Of a DNA stretch of 64,000 nucleotides, positions 38,401 through 52,912 are shown piece after piece. This stretch comes from Chionis minor (taxonomy: Eukaryota > Chordata > Aves > Charadriiformes > Chionididae). The notes under the pieces were generated by a model. That model saw only the letters and a program-made list of their open reading frames with translations. It did not search any database and was not told the DNA's origin. The position numbers were made by a program, and so were the translations under genes. The stretch's first letter is position 1, and each line of letters starts with the position of its first letter. The stretch spans positions 1,696,098 through 1,760,097 of the forward strand of contig VZSF01010416.1 in assembly GCA_013398295.1 (NCBI GenBank). The letters are read 5' to 3'.

Positions 38401-41400
38401 CAAATAGCTAGAATCCATGTAAAATAATAATTTACCTAAGTAGGTAGCTGTATCAACCTCTGCTTCAAAGAAATTTGTTTCGTCCTTCTGCAGTCATAGG
38501 GAAGAGACAACCTACAGGGAACAATTATTGTAGTTCCATCCTGGCTATTCCAAACCCATGGAATTGCCATTCCACATGCCTGCCAGTTAGGATATTCTGT
38601 TTAATCTGGCTATTGAGGCAATTCTAAATCTAACACTGGAGGTACTCAGCATCAATGTCAAATTTCCAGAGGCAAGCATGTCCTACCATGAATCCCACAA
38701 TACTCTGTAGCCCTGTGATGTTGGGATTAGTTTTGCCCACAGACTTCACAGAAGATCAGAATACGAACATCCAAGATGCAACACAAGCAGCATTCTGTTT
38801 CCCTGCATCACCCCTGAGTGTGACACAGTCTTGCATTAAAATATGCAAAGGCATATGAAAACCTGCTAGGAGAATCCGCACAATTTTAGTAAAAGTTTTC
38901 TGTGAAGCTTCCTACGAGTTTTCAGAGGGTAATACAAGGACAATGAACACGAGTCCCTTCAAAAAAAATTATGCTACACAACTAGAAAATTAAATAAGCG
39001 TTCTGTAGAGAATCATCATTTCAAGACAAGAAAAATACAGTCAGATTTGCCATACCAATAAAAGTCTGTTACAATGTGCAAGGTTAAGGATCTGAATTCA
39101 TGGACTTCTGTGTTCAGTTGGAGCCTGTATGTATGAAATGGGCAAAAACGTTGATAAAAATATTCTTCTCAAAGTTGACAATTAGAATAAGGAAGTGGTT
39201 GTCTAATTTGTTGACTCTTGGAAAATTATTAGGGAAAAAGGAGACTGATAAACAGAAGCAACAATCCTGCTCAGCGACTGACTTAGAGAAGACAGATGTT
39301 TTGGGGCAAATTATTTATATTGCTTATACCAAGCTACTAAAAGCTTCAGAAAGATTATCCTTTCAAGGACAACATAAACCCTATTAAACAACATACAGCA
39401 GATTTACCAGAAACACATGCAGTTGTTTTAAATCTATACTGAATATGTTCCACTGTATATACACCCTTTAGTAAAAATAGTAATAAAAACCTCATTTCTA
39501 CTTGAAAAACCTTCTGTTTTAGCTCCTACATAACATAATGCACATTTAGACTAGTATGTTATTCAGTAAAAGATGTCCAAACAAGATGATTTGATGTTGG
39601 AATAGTCATCTCAGAACCAGAGCAATGTAAGGTAAAATAATTGTCAAGTCAATCTCTAGCTTACACTTTATTGCAGAAATAAATTGAACTCCGCTCTAGC
39701 TTTTTGACACGTAATTCTGATACTAATGGGTTCAAATTCGTTTCTCTTTGCTCTCCTTCCTAACAGGAAGCTTTATGTAATACTGTGTCAGAAATCTACC
39801 AGTTACTGGCTAATGTTTCCCTTAAATACAAAGTCTCTGCCTGTAATAGTATTAACAGCTGCCATCAGTTTACAGTAATGAGCTACAGTTCATCATGGTA
39901 GTGCTACTATGAAAATTAGAAGCTTCCATGGAGCTCCTCAATTCACAAAAAAAATTAGCGGAGCCATCATGAGCAGTGGTGTAACAGCAGATACTGCCTA
40001 TCTAAGGTTTACAGGCCAAGTCTGAACTGGTGTAACTGTGCTCAATTATTATAATTGTGCACAGTCTATTATACCGTGTTATTTATAAAAAATACAGCAG
40101 TTCTATTTTGAGGGTCAATATATAAACCCAGTGTTATTTTCCTTAATTTCTCAAAGCACAAAACTGCACACTCATTTTACAAAGTGTTTCACAGCCTTTT
40201 CAATAGAAAGGTTGAAATATTTTTGGCTGGAGGAAACACAATGATTTAACTACATATACTGTAATATCTTGGGTCACATATACAGTGAAGAAGAATCTTC
40301 CAGTTTCAATTAACAAAAAAAAGAATAAAGAGAAAGAAAAAAAGCAGCTACAAACCATACAAACCGTGGGTTTTTAATTTTCTTTGCTCCCTTAAAAAAT
40401 TGAAAATGCTTATCTTAATTCTTGATACCTCCAGAATTCTATAAACTAAGCATATACTTATAAGCAGTATAGCAATAGAACAAAATATTTAACTGGGATT
40501 AGAATGGGATTTTCTGGGGCATTTAACATTGTAGAAACTTTGCTCCCTCTGGAATCAATGGGAAATATGCTATCTCATTCTACCATAAAACAGACAAATG
40601 CTATTTTCAGATCTTAATGGCAAAAATTAAAAAATAACTTTTTGTAGAGAACTAAATTTGATGGGCCATTGTACATCTGGTCCTTTCCTAGAAAATATCC
40701 TTATCTTCCTTTCAAAATTACTGGTAATTATAGGGCACATCCAGGTATTTTAAAGCTTCTTTAGGAAGAGATGGGAAGAGTGCAGGAGAGGAGACTAAAT
40801 AGATTAAAATTCACTAACTTGGATAAACTGTGTGAGTAAGGGGAAATATGAAGTTTATACAACCACAAATCAAGTGAGCAGATAAAAATTATTCACTATT
40901 TCTCATAACATGAAAATTATATCAAATATTAACCAGAATATTTTAAAAAGTGAAAAGTACTTTTTATACAAACTGTATAATTAAGCTGCAGAGCTCGGTG
41001 CTCCAAGATCACAGTAAGCACCATCAGATTAGACAAGAATGATACAATTCACAGAGTCTGCTAATACCCGTTAAAACCGACAATCTGAAGGCAACTATTA
41101 CAATGAACCTGGTGACTTCTCAGAGCCTGTACCTAATTTAAACTGGTGAGAATTCACAATTCTGTGGTATCGCAACACGCAGGGTGTGAGGAGCCACTGC
41201 CAGGCTGGCCTGCAGGGGACCAGGGTGGTCCTGTAGCTGGTGAGGCACACATAGGTCAGTTCTTCCTCTACCATTGACGCAGGAACTGAAAGTGAGGATT
41301 ATTCTATACTTTCCTACATCTCACTAATATTTTTTTAAGCATCAGTTATTGGCCATTGACCAGATGAGGATACCAGATGAGGCAGCTCCTTAATCTGACC

Positions 41401-42251
41401 TGCTGTGCCGCCTCTTTGCTTTTACTGTAAAGCCCAAACCGAGACAGTGCCGCAAGTGAGATGATGGACTCGATTACAGTGGCTGTTGATGGGAGAATGG
41501 GAAGAGCAGAAAAGCATCTGAGATGCAGGGCAGTCACAGCAAGAACGACAGTGAATTACTTTTTCACCATCCGCTCATTATCAGACTAGTCCCCTTCAGG
41601 GTCACAGGGCAGTTCCCGTTCCATGTTGGCTGTAGATGGTTCCAACTGGCTATCTCCTGGAATAAACAGTATTGACACTATATGCTTCGAAGAAGGTAAG
41701 TTTCCATTTTTTTAGTGAGGCAGGTTAATTCAATCAAGTGACACCCATGATTCTCTTGGACAATCCAAGAACAATATGGTTTGGACTCCCAAGCCCCGAG
41801 TTACATTTGGGTGTCTGAGAAACTTGATGAACAGTGTGCTGAACATTGGGATTAAAAATGAGTTGCTAGTTGGTAAACACAAGAATGAATCCACACTGCC
41901 TAAGAGGGTTTCTCGAATGTGCAATCTTCTCAACAAAGCACAATAATCCTACATCTTTCTGGCACTTGATGGCCAATTCTGATGGAGGTTATAGGCGTTC
42001 AAGATCAGTGAAAGATTTACCACTCTTCACAGCTCCTTTGCTCCATCTAACAGCTTCCACAAAAGCAAAGTGGAAGGCTCTTTTTGCCTGTAATATAGCA
42101 CAGCACTAACTGTCAGGAATTTGTTTACCCTCTCACTATTAAATTTCCTGTTTTCTCTTTCTCATTCTTGACATCAAAATTCAAGTTTTCTCTGCTTATA
42201 CCTTACTTATTGTAAGGTATCACATGTGTAAAGACACTCTTATATGACCTA

Positions 42252-42277
42252 ATATTGGGTTCATATTGGGTTCATAT
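42252..42277. repeat. 11-bp tandem duplication
   Basis: ATATTGGGTTC occurs twice in a row (42252-42262, 42263-42273), followed by a partial third ATAT. Confidence 0.88.
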
Positions 42278-45200
42278 GTTAAAAACAGAGGTAGCATGCA
42301 ACAATAACGAAGGCAATATGTTACGAGATCTAGCTCTCCAGTTCCACCGCCAACAATTAACAGCAGAATAGGGGATTACTGGAGCCATATGCTTAATACA
42401 CTAAACCACAATCAGCAGACAGAATACTGGTTTCTTCACTGCTCTTTCCCAACTAATTCCAAACTAATTACCTCTTACAGAATATCACTACTATTTTATT
42501 CCTAGACTTCCTTGGTAGCAAGAAAAAACACAACTTTCTACAATTTTCCAGCACTAGCTACTCTTTTTCTGCCCTGTCATTTAGAGAGCAAATAGTTTCC
42601 CTCCCCCATTAACATGAATTAACCTACATATATTTCAGCTTGTTTTTATCTCCAGATTCCACCAATTCTTGCACAGTATCAAATATAGAATAGTCCGCTT
42701 AAGAAAGAAAAAAATAATCTAAAAGTAGGAAAGTTTAAAACATTTTGCCTTCATCTCTTCAATATAATATATTTCCTTTTACTTTAGTTCTATGCTTCTG
42801 CATTCTGCATCATTTTATTACCTTTCAGTAATAAAAGCAGAATGAAACTAAATTTGCAATGGAAGACAACACTGGAACTAAAAAAGGGGGTATTTAATTA
42901 TAAATAAAAAAGTTTTTAATTGAAAAAAAAGTAAGCATGTCACATCACTGACATCAAGATCATCATAGTGCTGATTTTGTTTATGGCATTTATAATCTAT
43001 TTTTGACATCTTGAGTGACAGATGCCACCATAATGGGAAATTAAATACACCTGGCCATTAGTTTCTTGTAAGCAAAAGCCAGTGTTAAATCTGAAACATA
43101 CAGTATGTATGCAGTAATTACCAAACACTGACATCTTAAACGTTCTTAGAGACACCTGGAACAGAAAAAGTTTATTAATTTAACAATTTGTGCCAAGAAA
43201 GAATATTTCATCAGGACAGCAGTTGTTTTGCTAATGCTGAATATTGTCTATGTTTACTAACCTATCTGTATTCATTACTTTTTAAAGGATGATACGTGTC
43301 ATGACAGCTTTGGATAATTTCATGGAGATGTACACAATATTGCACTTACCAAAGCTTCACATACACCCTCAATCTATTCCAAGCACAACTGAATTATTGA
43401 TCCAAAATAAAATTATATGTACTTGAAAGGATTCCAACTTGGAAGAATCATCATTTATAAATCTAATTTTATACATGACCAATATAGGCACAAGTCTCCA
43501 AAATGGCAAAATTATTTTTCTTCAAAACTGCAGTATGTTCAATTGATTTTTCTTTTTTTAAATGTTGAGATGAACATGCAATCTATTTTAAATGTCATCA
43601 CTTTGTTTCTTATTTAATTAACATTTCATATGGCTTCCTCAGTAAATAAATAATTACTTCAATCACTATACATATCATCTAACCCTATGGACTTTTGACT
43701 TAGAATAAAATTCTGTCACTTTCCAACACAGAGATCAGCAAAACCACTTTTTAAAAGTTCAAAGGCTTCTTTGAAATAAACCATTATGGTTTTTAATACA
43801 CATTTCATATAATTCAAGCCCTTCCCTTATAAAAAGTAAGGGATCCATATTACTACATGCTACAGTACCATAAGATCTTATAAAATTTGCATCATGAATC
43901 TGGCTCCACCGTCCCTTCTTCCATTTTTTTTTCAAGGTGAATGGCGTGTGCTATATAAAAAAAAAAAGCCCCCCTGTAGTAACTGCAGTTACTTAAAAAA
44001 TATTGTCCAAACATACTCAACTCAGCCTACCATGTTTTCAAGGCAGATATATACATGCACATATGTATATATACAACACACATACACTCAAATATAGTTT
44101 TAAGGAACTTGGCCTATGCAGTATATGCAACATTGTAGTATACATTAATGCCATCAAACTAAACAAAAACTAACAGAAAGTCCAGGTTTTTGCTTCTTCT
44201 GGGTTCTGAAAGATACATCCCAAAGAGCACAAATACAAACTTCTATTTTGCCTCAACTGTTGTCATATTTGCTAGTAAACACTAGAGAATTTTCAGTGAA
44301 AGCATTCTCTAATTCAGATTAAATTTATTTACCTGACTAACAAAACAAGTTTTGCTGACAAAAATGTTTCAAGAGCACTTCACTTCCTTTTTAATCTTGC
44401 TTAGAAAAATAATTATATCTTAAACACTTCTGCAGTGTATGCCTTTCTCCAAGGCAAAATAAAACGGTGAATGATAATGACTGATAAACCCAGTGGCCTT
44501 TGATGAATGTCAAAATTTAAATCTTGACCAAGTTCACCCACAAGAATGGAGAGTCGTGATTTGGTAGCTAAGAACAAAGGAAAAACATCACTCATATGAA
44601 ATAAATGAAAATTTTATACTGGTCTAACTAAATCAATAAAAAAATTACAGTAAGCAGTGAATTACAAGTTATAACAGCGATGCTACTTACAGTTTCATCT
44701 TAAACCCCAAATGGCAATGTTAGCTGAAAATACAAGATGACAAAAATCATTTAACCCTTTGTGGTTTGGGGGGAATGGCCAAAGTGCTTTCAAGACACAG
44801 ATGCAAATTCAGATGTCACTATTGACTGAAGGATCCCAGTTTCAAACACATGAGCTAGCCAACACATACAAATATGGACTTGAAGATAGAGGAGCTGAGA
44901 GCCTTCATCAATGAGAGCTAACAAACAAAACAAATTTAAATTTACTCCACCAAATAGATGGACAGCAGCATGAAGACAGAGCCTGCTAATTCAAACTAAG
45001 TCAGCCTGATACTTAGGTTAGACTTTGACATCTGTAGAATAGGACCAGGTTTCCTGGAAAAATGCCACTTAATGTCCCCACTCCAGTTGCCATACATAGT
45101 CATAGCAGAGGTAAAACTGAAGAGTATCCACAATGTTTTTCAGAGATACCAGATACTCAAAATATCACTGAGGAAAAGGAATTTAAACAAATACCAACTA

Positions 45201-46089
45201 ATAGGTGCCTATTCGGGAACTGCTACATAGATTCATTATTTTTATTTAGGGAAGTAGAAAGCCTGAGGAGGAAAGAAAACTACAAAATGTAGACTTAGAG
45301 TGATATTGTTCTGATACAGTGGTTGGTACAGAAAATTATCCACAAGACCTCTGTCTTCTGGGACTTACATGTATTTCTTGGTATTTTCATACCATCTATG
45401 CTAAATAAAATGCATTCTTCTCAGATCGCTTAGAAGTAATAATTTATGACATTATTGTAAAACAGAAAGGAATCAATCAGAGTTTTGCCCATATCAGTTT
45501 TACAAGTATCATACTTGTTTTACAACCATTCCTGTCATTTGATAGGATAATGTCCGTTAGAAAGAAGTTTCAGGAACTCAAATGCTCAAATCTCAAAGCT
45601 TTCTAGTCATAAGACACATTTTCTTTTTAGGATTGGAGATTCTTATTCCTGCCAAAAAAAAAGCTTTAAGCTACCCACCCATAAAACTTTGCATGACATT
45701 TAAATATAAATATTTAATTTTCTTTGGTAGTAGATCAGCCCAGCAGAGATAAATTTAAAACTCATCCATTCTGGTACGTTCTTACATTTATATTACCCTA
45801 TATTTATTTGCATGAAGTTTTTCTTTTATTCTACATCCATGTTTTACACTACTGGCAGTAACACTAATAGATACAAATTTCTGCCACAAAGTTTTCATAC
45901 AAAAGTGACTTTCATTTTCATCTTTTACTATTTAATATGCACATAAAAATAGAGGAAAGGAATTAGGCATGTATGTACATTTTCTATAAATAGTGAATTA
46001 AAAATACGTTACCTTTTTGTATAATTAGCACTATATTATGCTAGATACTAAGCTTCTTTTAAAAGCTAAACAAAATGCTTCTTTAAAAA

Positions 46090-46094
46090 CAGGT
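46090..46094 (-). repeat. Probable target site duplication, left (CAGGT)
   Basis: CAGGT precedes the LTR and CAGAT (46830-46834) follows it: four of five bases match, as expected for an older insertion. Confidence 0.5.
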
Positions 46095-46193
46095 GGTCAT
46101 GGTTTGGGCTGGATTGGCCACTGAAAACGAATGACCTCTCCCCTACCTCCCTTCAAAGAGGGACAGGAGAGAGAAGGAGAGAGAAGCAGGGGG

Positions 46194-46215
46194 GAGAGAG
46201 AGAGAGAGAGAGAGA
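46194..46215. repeat. (GA)n microsatellite inside the LTR
   Basis: Eleven GA units at the position where the sister LTR has an interrupted CT/CTT tract before its hairpin, so the array probably grew from LTR sequence. Confidence 0.85.
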
Positions 46216-46483
46216 CTTAGGAGCTTAGAAGGCACTAGACTACTTTAATGAAATATTAATGACAAAATAAAAAGAAAATAATGAAAAATATACAAAACCA
46301 CATCAAGCTCCTGGGATGATGATCACACCATCAGCAGGCACTGGGGAAGTCCCAGGCTGGACTCAGTGATGGACAGGAACTGGATTCCAGATCTGGATTC
46401 AGGATCAAAGGCAGACAAATGGACAGAGTCCTCTTTGGACACCGGACATTGAGGAAAGAGTGCTGACCCTTTGATCCTTCGGT

Positions 46484-46490
46484 TTTTATA
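46484..46490 (-). promoter_or_regulatory. TATA box of the minus-strand LTR
   Basis: TTTTATA on the + strand reads TATAAAA on the minus strand, at the same relative position as in the LTR at 5911-6711. Confidence 0.5.
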
Positions 46491-49400
46491 CTAAGCATGA
46501 GGCAGACGGGATGAAATACCCTGTTGGTCAGTTTTGAGTCACCTGTCCTGTCCGCTCCTCCCCACAGGTGTCACCCCTCTATGCTTTTCCACTTTGACCC
46601 TCCAGTGGGGGAAATAACGAAGTTGGTTGGCCTTGGCTGTTACAGCAATAAGTATAAGCAAGAGCCTCACTGCGTACCATGCCTTGGTGTCAACTATAAA
46701 CATTGGTCTTATCACTCAGAGTGAACAGTTTCTGCACAACATGCTGTTAATTTCAGTAGTTAGAAGAGGACCAGCTAAAAAGTAAAGTTACTAGTACTAA
46801 ATTGGTCCTGTTTTACCTGAACTAGGGCACAGATTTATAAGAGCAATATAAATTTAAAGCTTATCTTTTCAACAACACAGACCTTGTCTTATGCTTTGAA
46901 GATTCTAATTTGGAACCAAACAATATCACACCACTCATAATCTGAGACCCAGTAAGATGCTGCTGTGTTACACTGCAATAGCTGTGTGGAGTATAAAAAT
47001 CATTCCAACATAAGCATTTTTAGTAATCAAGTTCTTATACACATTATATTCAAGTATATCAGTGAAACCATCTAAGATGATAGATTAGATTGCTAATTAG
47101 TTCTATGCGCCTATTTGTTATAAACTTCCAAATTTAAAATTTTTAAATGTTGATTTATTAAATGTGCTTGTATAGGCAGTGCATAGGTGTCAGTAACCTT
47201 TACCTTAAACCTCCTAAAATTAGGTGATTTTCAAGAAAAGTACTAGAAGTGAGGAAACAAAATAAATTTATATGACAAAACAAAACTGCTACATGACAAA
47301 GATTATATTTTGTCTACCTATGTAAAGAGTGAATAAAATACCAAAATACAGGAAGAGGTAGAGGTATCTATCTAGCACACTAAAGATTAACATAAGAAGA
47401 GCACATAAAGATAGGTAACAGCTCCCTAAACAGGCAAAATCCAAATAATCTAGTGTTTCTCCTAGTAAATTATCATAAAGAGTTTTTTAGAGAGATTACA
47501 GGCGCTGACCAGAAGAAGATTAACAAATTATTAATGGAAACTATTAAAAAACAAATGAATTCTGCCTAATTTAGTAAGAAGGTATACGTAATGAAATGCA
47601 CTACAGAAAACATATGTTTCAGATTGGTTAGGAAATGTTGCAAGTCTAAATATGCTTTATTGAAGTCTTCAAAAATTCAGAACTGTACTCCTTCATGAAA
47701 ATGTATGTACTTTTATACATGCATTTTCCAAAGTTAGGTAAATGCAATATAGCCTTTAATGCACAGTAAAGAAAATATGTCTTCTAAAATGAGAAACCGG
47801 AAAGACTGTAAGATGTAATAATGCAGCTTGATGCCAGTAACTAAAATGACCGAATGACAGTAGACTGAAGAATGTGTTCTTAGGAGTAAGGAAGTAAAAA
47901 GGTAGCCTGTTTCCAACTTTAGACTGCTTTTGATGTCATTCTTACTCCATCTTACTTTGGAGGCAGCTTCTTCAGGAGTTAACTGCACAAGATGAGTTCT
48001 TAGGCCAGAAAAAAAGGTTGAGTACCTCAAATCATGCCTGTTGTTTTCTTCCCCCTGCTTCTCCAAAATGTCTCAATTGGTATAACAAAAGACATTATCT
48101 TTCCCTATACACTTATCATTCATATCTTTAAACAATCACAGCTGTAACATCACAAATAAGCCGTTGTCCTCGAAGGATCATTGGGTTTATATCATTTTAT
48201 AATGGGACTTTATTAACCCTTTAAATGGGACAGTAAAAAGAGACCTGAACAAACTATAAAATCCAATGTGATAATAAAATAGTTCCTGAAAATCTAATCA
48301 ATTAAAGACAACATTTTCCAGTCTTTTTTATTTTTCAAAACAGTGTAGGACAAAAAGAGAAAACAAGAGTGCTCCATCCATGCAAAATAATGTCCAGCTA
48401 TGATACTGTCTGTCTTACCTTGGCATCCTGTTTAAATTTCTGAAGAAGAACAGGCCATTCTTTTTCCTGATCCATACATACACATAACAAAAATCCCCAA
48501 AATAACTGAAACTGAAGTAACAGAGAGAATGCCTTTGAAGTGAATAACATTTGTTTCTTTGATTTTAACCTCAATCTGGATTGATTTATTAACTGTAATT
48601 AATGATCAAATCCTAGCTGCCAAATATCCATTCTTCTCCTCTATCCTTCTTGGTATTTTGTCAGTACCTTTGTGATGAAGAACTCCAAATGTGTTTATCA
48701 ACTCTTATAGAACAAAATTTGGCACTATTAGGAAACCCCTTCTGTTGGAAATTCTTTTTTTAATCTCAGTGAAAATACCATTTCTGAACATGATTCATCA
48801 GACAGCAGAGTTGTTCCGGGTACATACACATACAGAATATATTGTGCGGCCTAGATATGCGTTACTTATTGGTATAATCTGTTTGCTGATCATTAGAGTA
48901 ATTTAAATCCTCATAGATATTTTTAATCCTTTCATCACTTCGTTGTATTCAAGTCTTGTATCTTCTTCCCTAAAAGTAAATTTTCTAGGGCAGAGATCAT
49001 CTTTTTCTAGTGTGGCTACAGTTTCTGGAACAGTAAGTGTTAACTGCTTGAGAAGAATTTCTGGCTGTGGCCCCCAAGAGAAACAACCTTTCTTTACACC
49101 TGTAAAATCCTCCAATATTGGTATACTACCATATTTTTATAATCTATCACATGTACACACATTTCTTCTTTTCCCCCAAATCTCAGATGAATCACTGTTG
49201 CTACTAACACATTTAAAGACATTCTAGCTCAGAAGTAATCATGCACTTGAAGCACTGTCTATTTAAAATACTTGAAATGCAATTTGGAGATGACATTTGT
49301 TCATCCAATTTCCGGTTCCACAGAGAAGGAATTTAGCAAAATTGTAGATGGTGTTGTAAGGGCCATGGCTGAAGTTAATAGGAAACAAACCCTGCCCAGT

Positions 49401-49802
49401 AAAGAGCATTATCCAGAAATAGACAGCAGCCTGTGACATGTATATAATTAGAGAAATTGGAGGCTTTGCCCATGAGACCACGTGTTCCACAGGAAATCCT
49501 ATTTCCTTCATTCTCCCTTTCATGGTCATTGTAAGTGTAATCATTGCATGATTATAGTCCTCATATATAACATATCAGTTTCTTTACGGTTTTTTTCCCC
49601 AATATTGGTGTTAATTGAATTCACTGAACAAATGACAAAAAAATCCACAGCTCAGATCTTATCAGACCAACTGACTTTCAAGTCAGAAGCCATATAAGGA
49701 GACCAAAAGACCAAATTTTACATTTCACAGGTATCTTATATGATGGGGTTTTTTTCCCAAAATACAAGCCATTAGCTGTTTCTTCTCATTTTTATCCCTG
49801 TT

Positions 49803-49825
49803 AAAAAAAAAAACAAAAAAAAAAA
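49803..49825. repeat. A-rich tract
   Basis: A11, one C, then A11; low complexity. Confidence 0.85.
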
Positions 49826-52800
49826 CCTGACAACAAAAAATGGCTGATGTAGAAGTCCAAGTCGTAAAGAGGATGAAATTAATTCACTGACTTCCAAGTG
49901 GAAAAAAAAAAGTCTACTCGTCCTACTGCCACATAGGGAATTTAACAGCAAGTTTATCATAAAATTCTAAAAATAATTCTGAAAAGATTGGGACTCACAC
50001 TGCTGTGCTACAGAACTTAGCTCTATTACCTGCCCTTGTTACTGAAGCACAACAGTAACCTAAGACATACGTAACAGGAGGAAGGAAGCAATCATTCTGA
50101 GAAAGACTTATGTATGATAGTGAACAACAAATTAGGCATGAGTTTCCATAGTGATACAGCAACAAAAGGCTGCTGCAATTTTCAGCTGTCTATACTGAGA
50201 CAGTAACAGAGTAAAGGGACTAGAGTCCCTTCTCTGTAAGTTGGGATGTTAGCGTACGCAGAATTGTCCATTAAATTTTAGTTTCAGACTAAAAAGAAAA
50301 TATTGAAGGCACTGGGAGAGGAATAATAAAAATAAGTAGTTCTGCAAGAAGCAAAACTACTAAGTGCCATGGATTTGGATTTCATGGTTGGATTCTCTGG
50401 TATCTTAAAAATGCAAATTCCAAAGAATATTTTCTCCTATGCATCTCCTTTGTGGATTCTCTGATGTTGAATAAAAAATGACCTCATACTGTAGCCTTTC
50501 TGCCAGCAGGAACACGGATGGGTCTCTAGCCCATCTGGCAGCCTGCTTCTGAAACTTACAGGAATTCCTGTCCAGTGGTATTAAAACTGGCCAAGAGTTA
50601 AGAAGCTATTGAGGTAGAAAGGAGAGGAGAAAGAACAGCAGCCACACAAAAATCCAGGCTAGCAAGTAGACAGTGTGATCATATAAGCTCTGTATCCCTG
50701 GGAAACTAGGCTAATTATCAAAGGGCTGGAAAGATTCACTTATGATGAAAGTCCAAAGGCCCCAAAGTGGAAAAGTACTTAAGGTAAAATGCTCTATTGG
50801 ATATAGGGCTGAAAGAACCAAACATGATAGCTAAGTTGAGACACAAATGATGAGGAATGTTGTAATTTACAGAAATATAAATGTTAGCCAAGGATGATGA
50901 GGATTTATTTGTACCAAGAGGAGCCATTACTAAGCCGAATTGCAACTGGGAATAGTGGGATTAAATAAAGGAAAGCTTTAGGCTAAAAATCAAGCAACAC
51001 AGTAAGTAAGATGAGCCTATAGAACAGTTTTGAGACATAGGAAGTGGAAGCTCCATGGCTTAAGAAAATTAAAACTGGAACTTAAAAACCCTGTTCTCTA
51101 CAGAACAATAATGCATGGACAGTGAGATTGGCAGGAATGTCTAATAAGTCTTTCTTTTCATTTATCACTAGATTAAGAACACAAAATACTGCACTAAACA
51201 TATTGTAAAAACTGCGCTGCTCTCCAGTAGTAGACAACTACATCAGAAATACATAGAGTAAAAAAGTGTGTTCCTAGTATTTGTATTGGTGTTGGTTTTA
51301 CACAATCTTTTTTGTTCACTTTTTTATCCATTCCTCCACTGTTGGGTGTCAAACATTGGCCTGATGCAACAAGAGAACAAAAAAATTGATAATTTCTAAT
51401 TCAAGTAAAGAAAGGTTTCTTGTTTTCTCATGATGCTATTGAAATAAATGTCTTTGTGAGTAAAGGCTGTAGTGTGAAATGTCAAGCAAAACTGGATATA
51501 CGAGAAGAAAATCTTCAACATATGTTCAAATCTAAATAAATGAAGTTGTTTAAGAATTTGAAGCTGAAGGAAGAGTAACAGTGACTAGGAAATGTAATAT
51601 AGACAATATATAAAACTAATAAAAGTAGCTACTCCTTTTGAGACCTCACTTACATGGCTGAAAACAGACCTAGGACATATAAATGCATAGATCTGCCTTC
51701 CTCCCACAACAACTATATGATACATCAAAAATAAATACAATATTATACAGGTAACTATTTAGAGAGTAAAACACCTACTGTTACAAATAAAGTGATCAAA
51801 GTTTCTTATGTATTAGTGCAACATTTTTAAGCAGTACTGAATGGTATGGGTTTCCATGCTATTATTTTCTAGTAAAACATAAAAGAAAATTATCAAAATG
51901 CACAAACCAGATTACACAGTATGTTTGATGTAGCAATTTCTAACATTCATTTAATATAGCTGAGCTGCAATGACTAATACTGCCCATGTCCGCTAGTACA
52001 AAGACCTAAAAAAGGTTCCAGACCAGATTACGTTCATGCAGGTCTCATTTTAACGGAAATTGGAGAGATGAAAAAAAGATTATAGGAACACACATTATAA
52101 AAACAGACCTCACAAGTCAAACTTAATAGTGAAACCATTCTCTTTCATGTAGACAACCATGAAAACAAATATCCTGTAAGCACTAGATATATATTGTATC
52201 TTTCTACCAGATCTCTTTGCCTCCTTGAGACAGATTCCCATTCATCTCATGACTATATAATTTAATCATAGTTGAGTAAGGCGCAGCAGGGGAAAGGGTA
52301 TGTCTGATAAAGTATCAGGCTCCAGGAAGACAGATAAACAATTTCATGATTTCTAGTTGTAACAGGAATGGTACAGTGGTGGATATTAAGATATTAGTCT
52401 CGTAGGAATACAAATATCAAGCTTCTGCACTTTCTTCTCTTACTAAATATATTTTCTTTCCATTAAGTCAAAATGACAGTCTGATTATGATAAACTAAGA
52501 CAGAACACCAGAATAAAATGCAAGGTACGTATGAAAAGTGGAATTACATCTTTTTTGATTTGTTAATGTGAAAATTAGTACACAACTACTTTTCTGGCTT
52601 AGTTTAAGACAAGGGAAAAAATAGAGCAAGGAAGTTTCTTTCTCATGGGGTATTTTTACTGCAAAGAAACACAGCTAAAAAGTAGGTAAAACAGTTGCCT
52701 ATCAAGTTGTTTCACATTTAAACCTCCTCTCTCACAAAGGCAGACAACTCTTCTACTACAAGTCACCAGAGTAAAGCCTGTTTGCAATGCTATCTCATTG

Positions 52801-52865
52801 TTCTACATGTATTAAATGAAGGTTTGAGTGATAATATTTGAACAGCTATGATGGACTTCTTTTTC

Positions 52866-52912
52866 ATATATTAACACATATATTTGGTTTGTATATATTA
52901 ACACAAATATAT
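52866..52912. repeat. Two-copy repeat, 27-bp period, TA-rich
   Basis: ATATATTAACACA occurs at 52866-52878 and again at 52893-52905, each followed by an A/T-rich continuation. It is a local duplication 270 bp from the AGBL4 donor. Confidence 0.8.

Larger units (their letters stand above)
34578..46089. other. Intronic; simple repeats only
   Basis: AT-rich intronic sequence with a short (TTG)n at 35425 and an 11-bp duplication at 42252. The 40980-42110 part is somewhat less AT-rich and could hide an old repeat, but I recognise no family or coding exon there. Confidence 0.5.
46095..46829 (-). mobile_element. Solo LTR, diverged copy of the family at 5911-6711
   Basis: Read on the minus strand it follows the 5911-6711 LTR along its length: it opens TGCCCTAGTTCAGGTAAAAC, where the other has TGTCCTGGTTTGAGG before AAAACAGGACCAATTT; the TATAAAA box is at 46484-46490; the polyadenylation hexamer is at 46244-46249; and it ends with a counterpart of GGCCAATCCAGCCCAAACC. 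Terminal bases have decayed and the target duplication has one mismatch, so it is older than, or has diverged faster than, the other copy. No internal retroviral sequence is present. It lies in the same orientation as AGBL4. Confidence 0.88.

Noticed and set aside
41340..42110. Possible retropseudogene or exons in a less AT-rich stretch
   Set aside because: Frames on both strands are short and unrecognisable; no A-tail or target duplication was found.
47734..48066. 110-codon minus-strand frame tested as a further AGBL4 or BEND5 exon
   Set aside because: Translation matches neither protein and its second half is a hydrophobic chance-like sequence.
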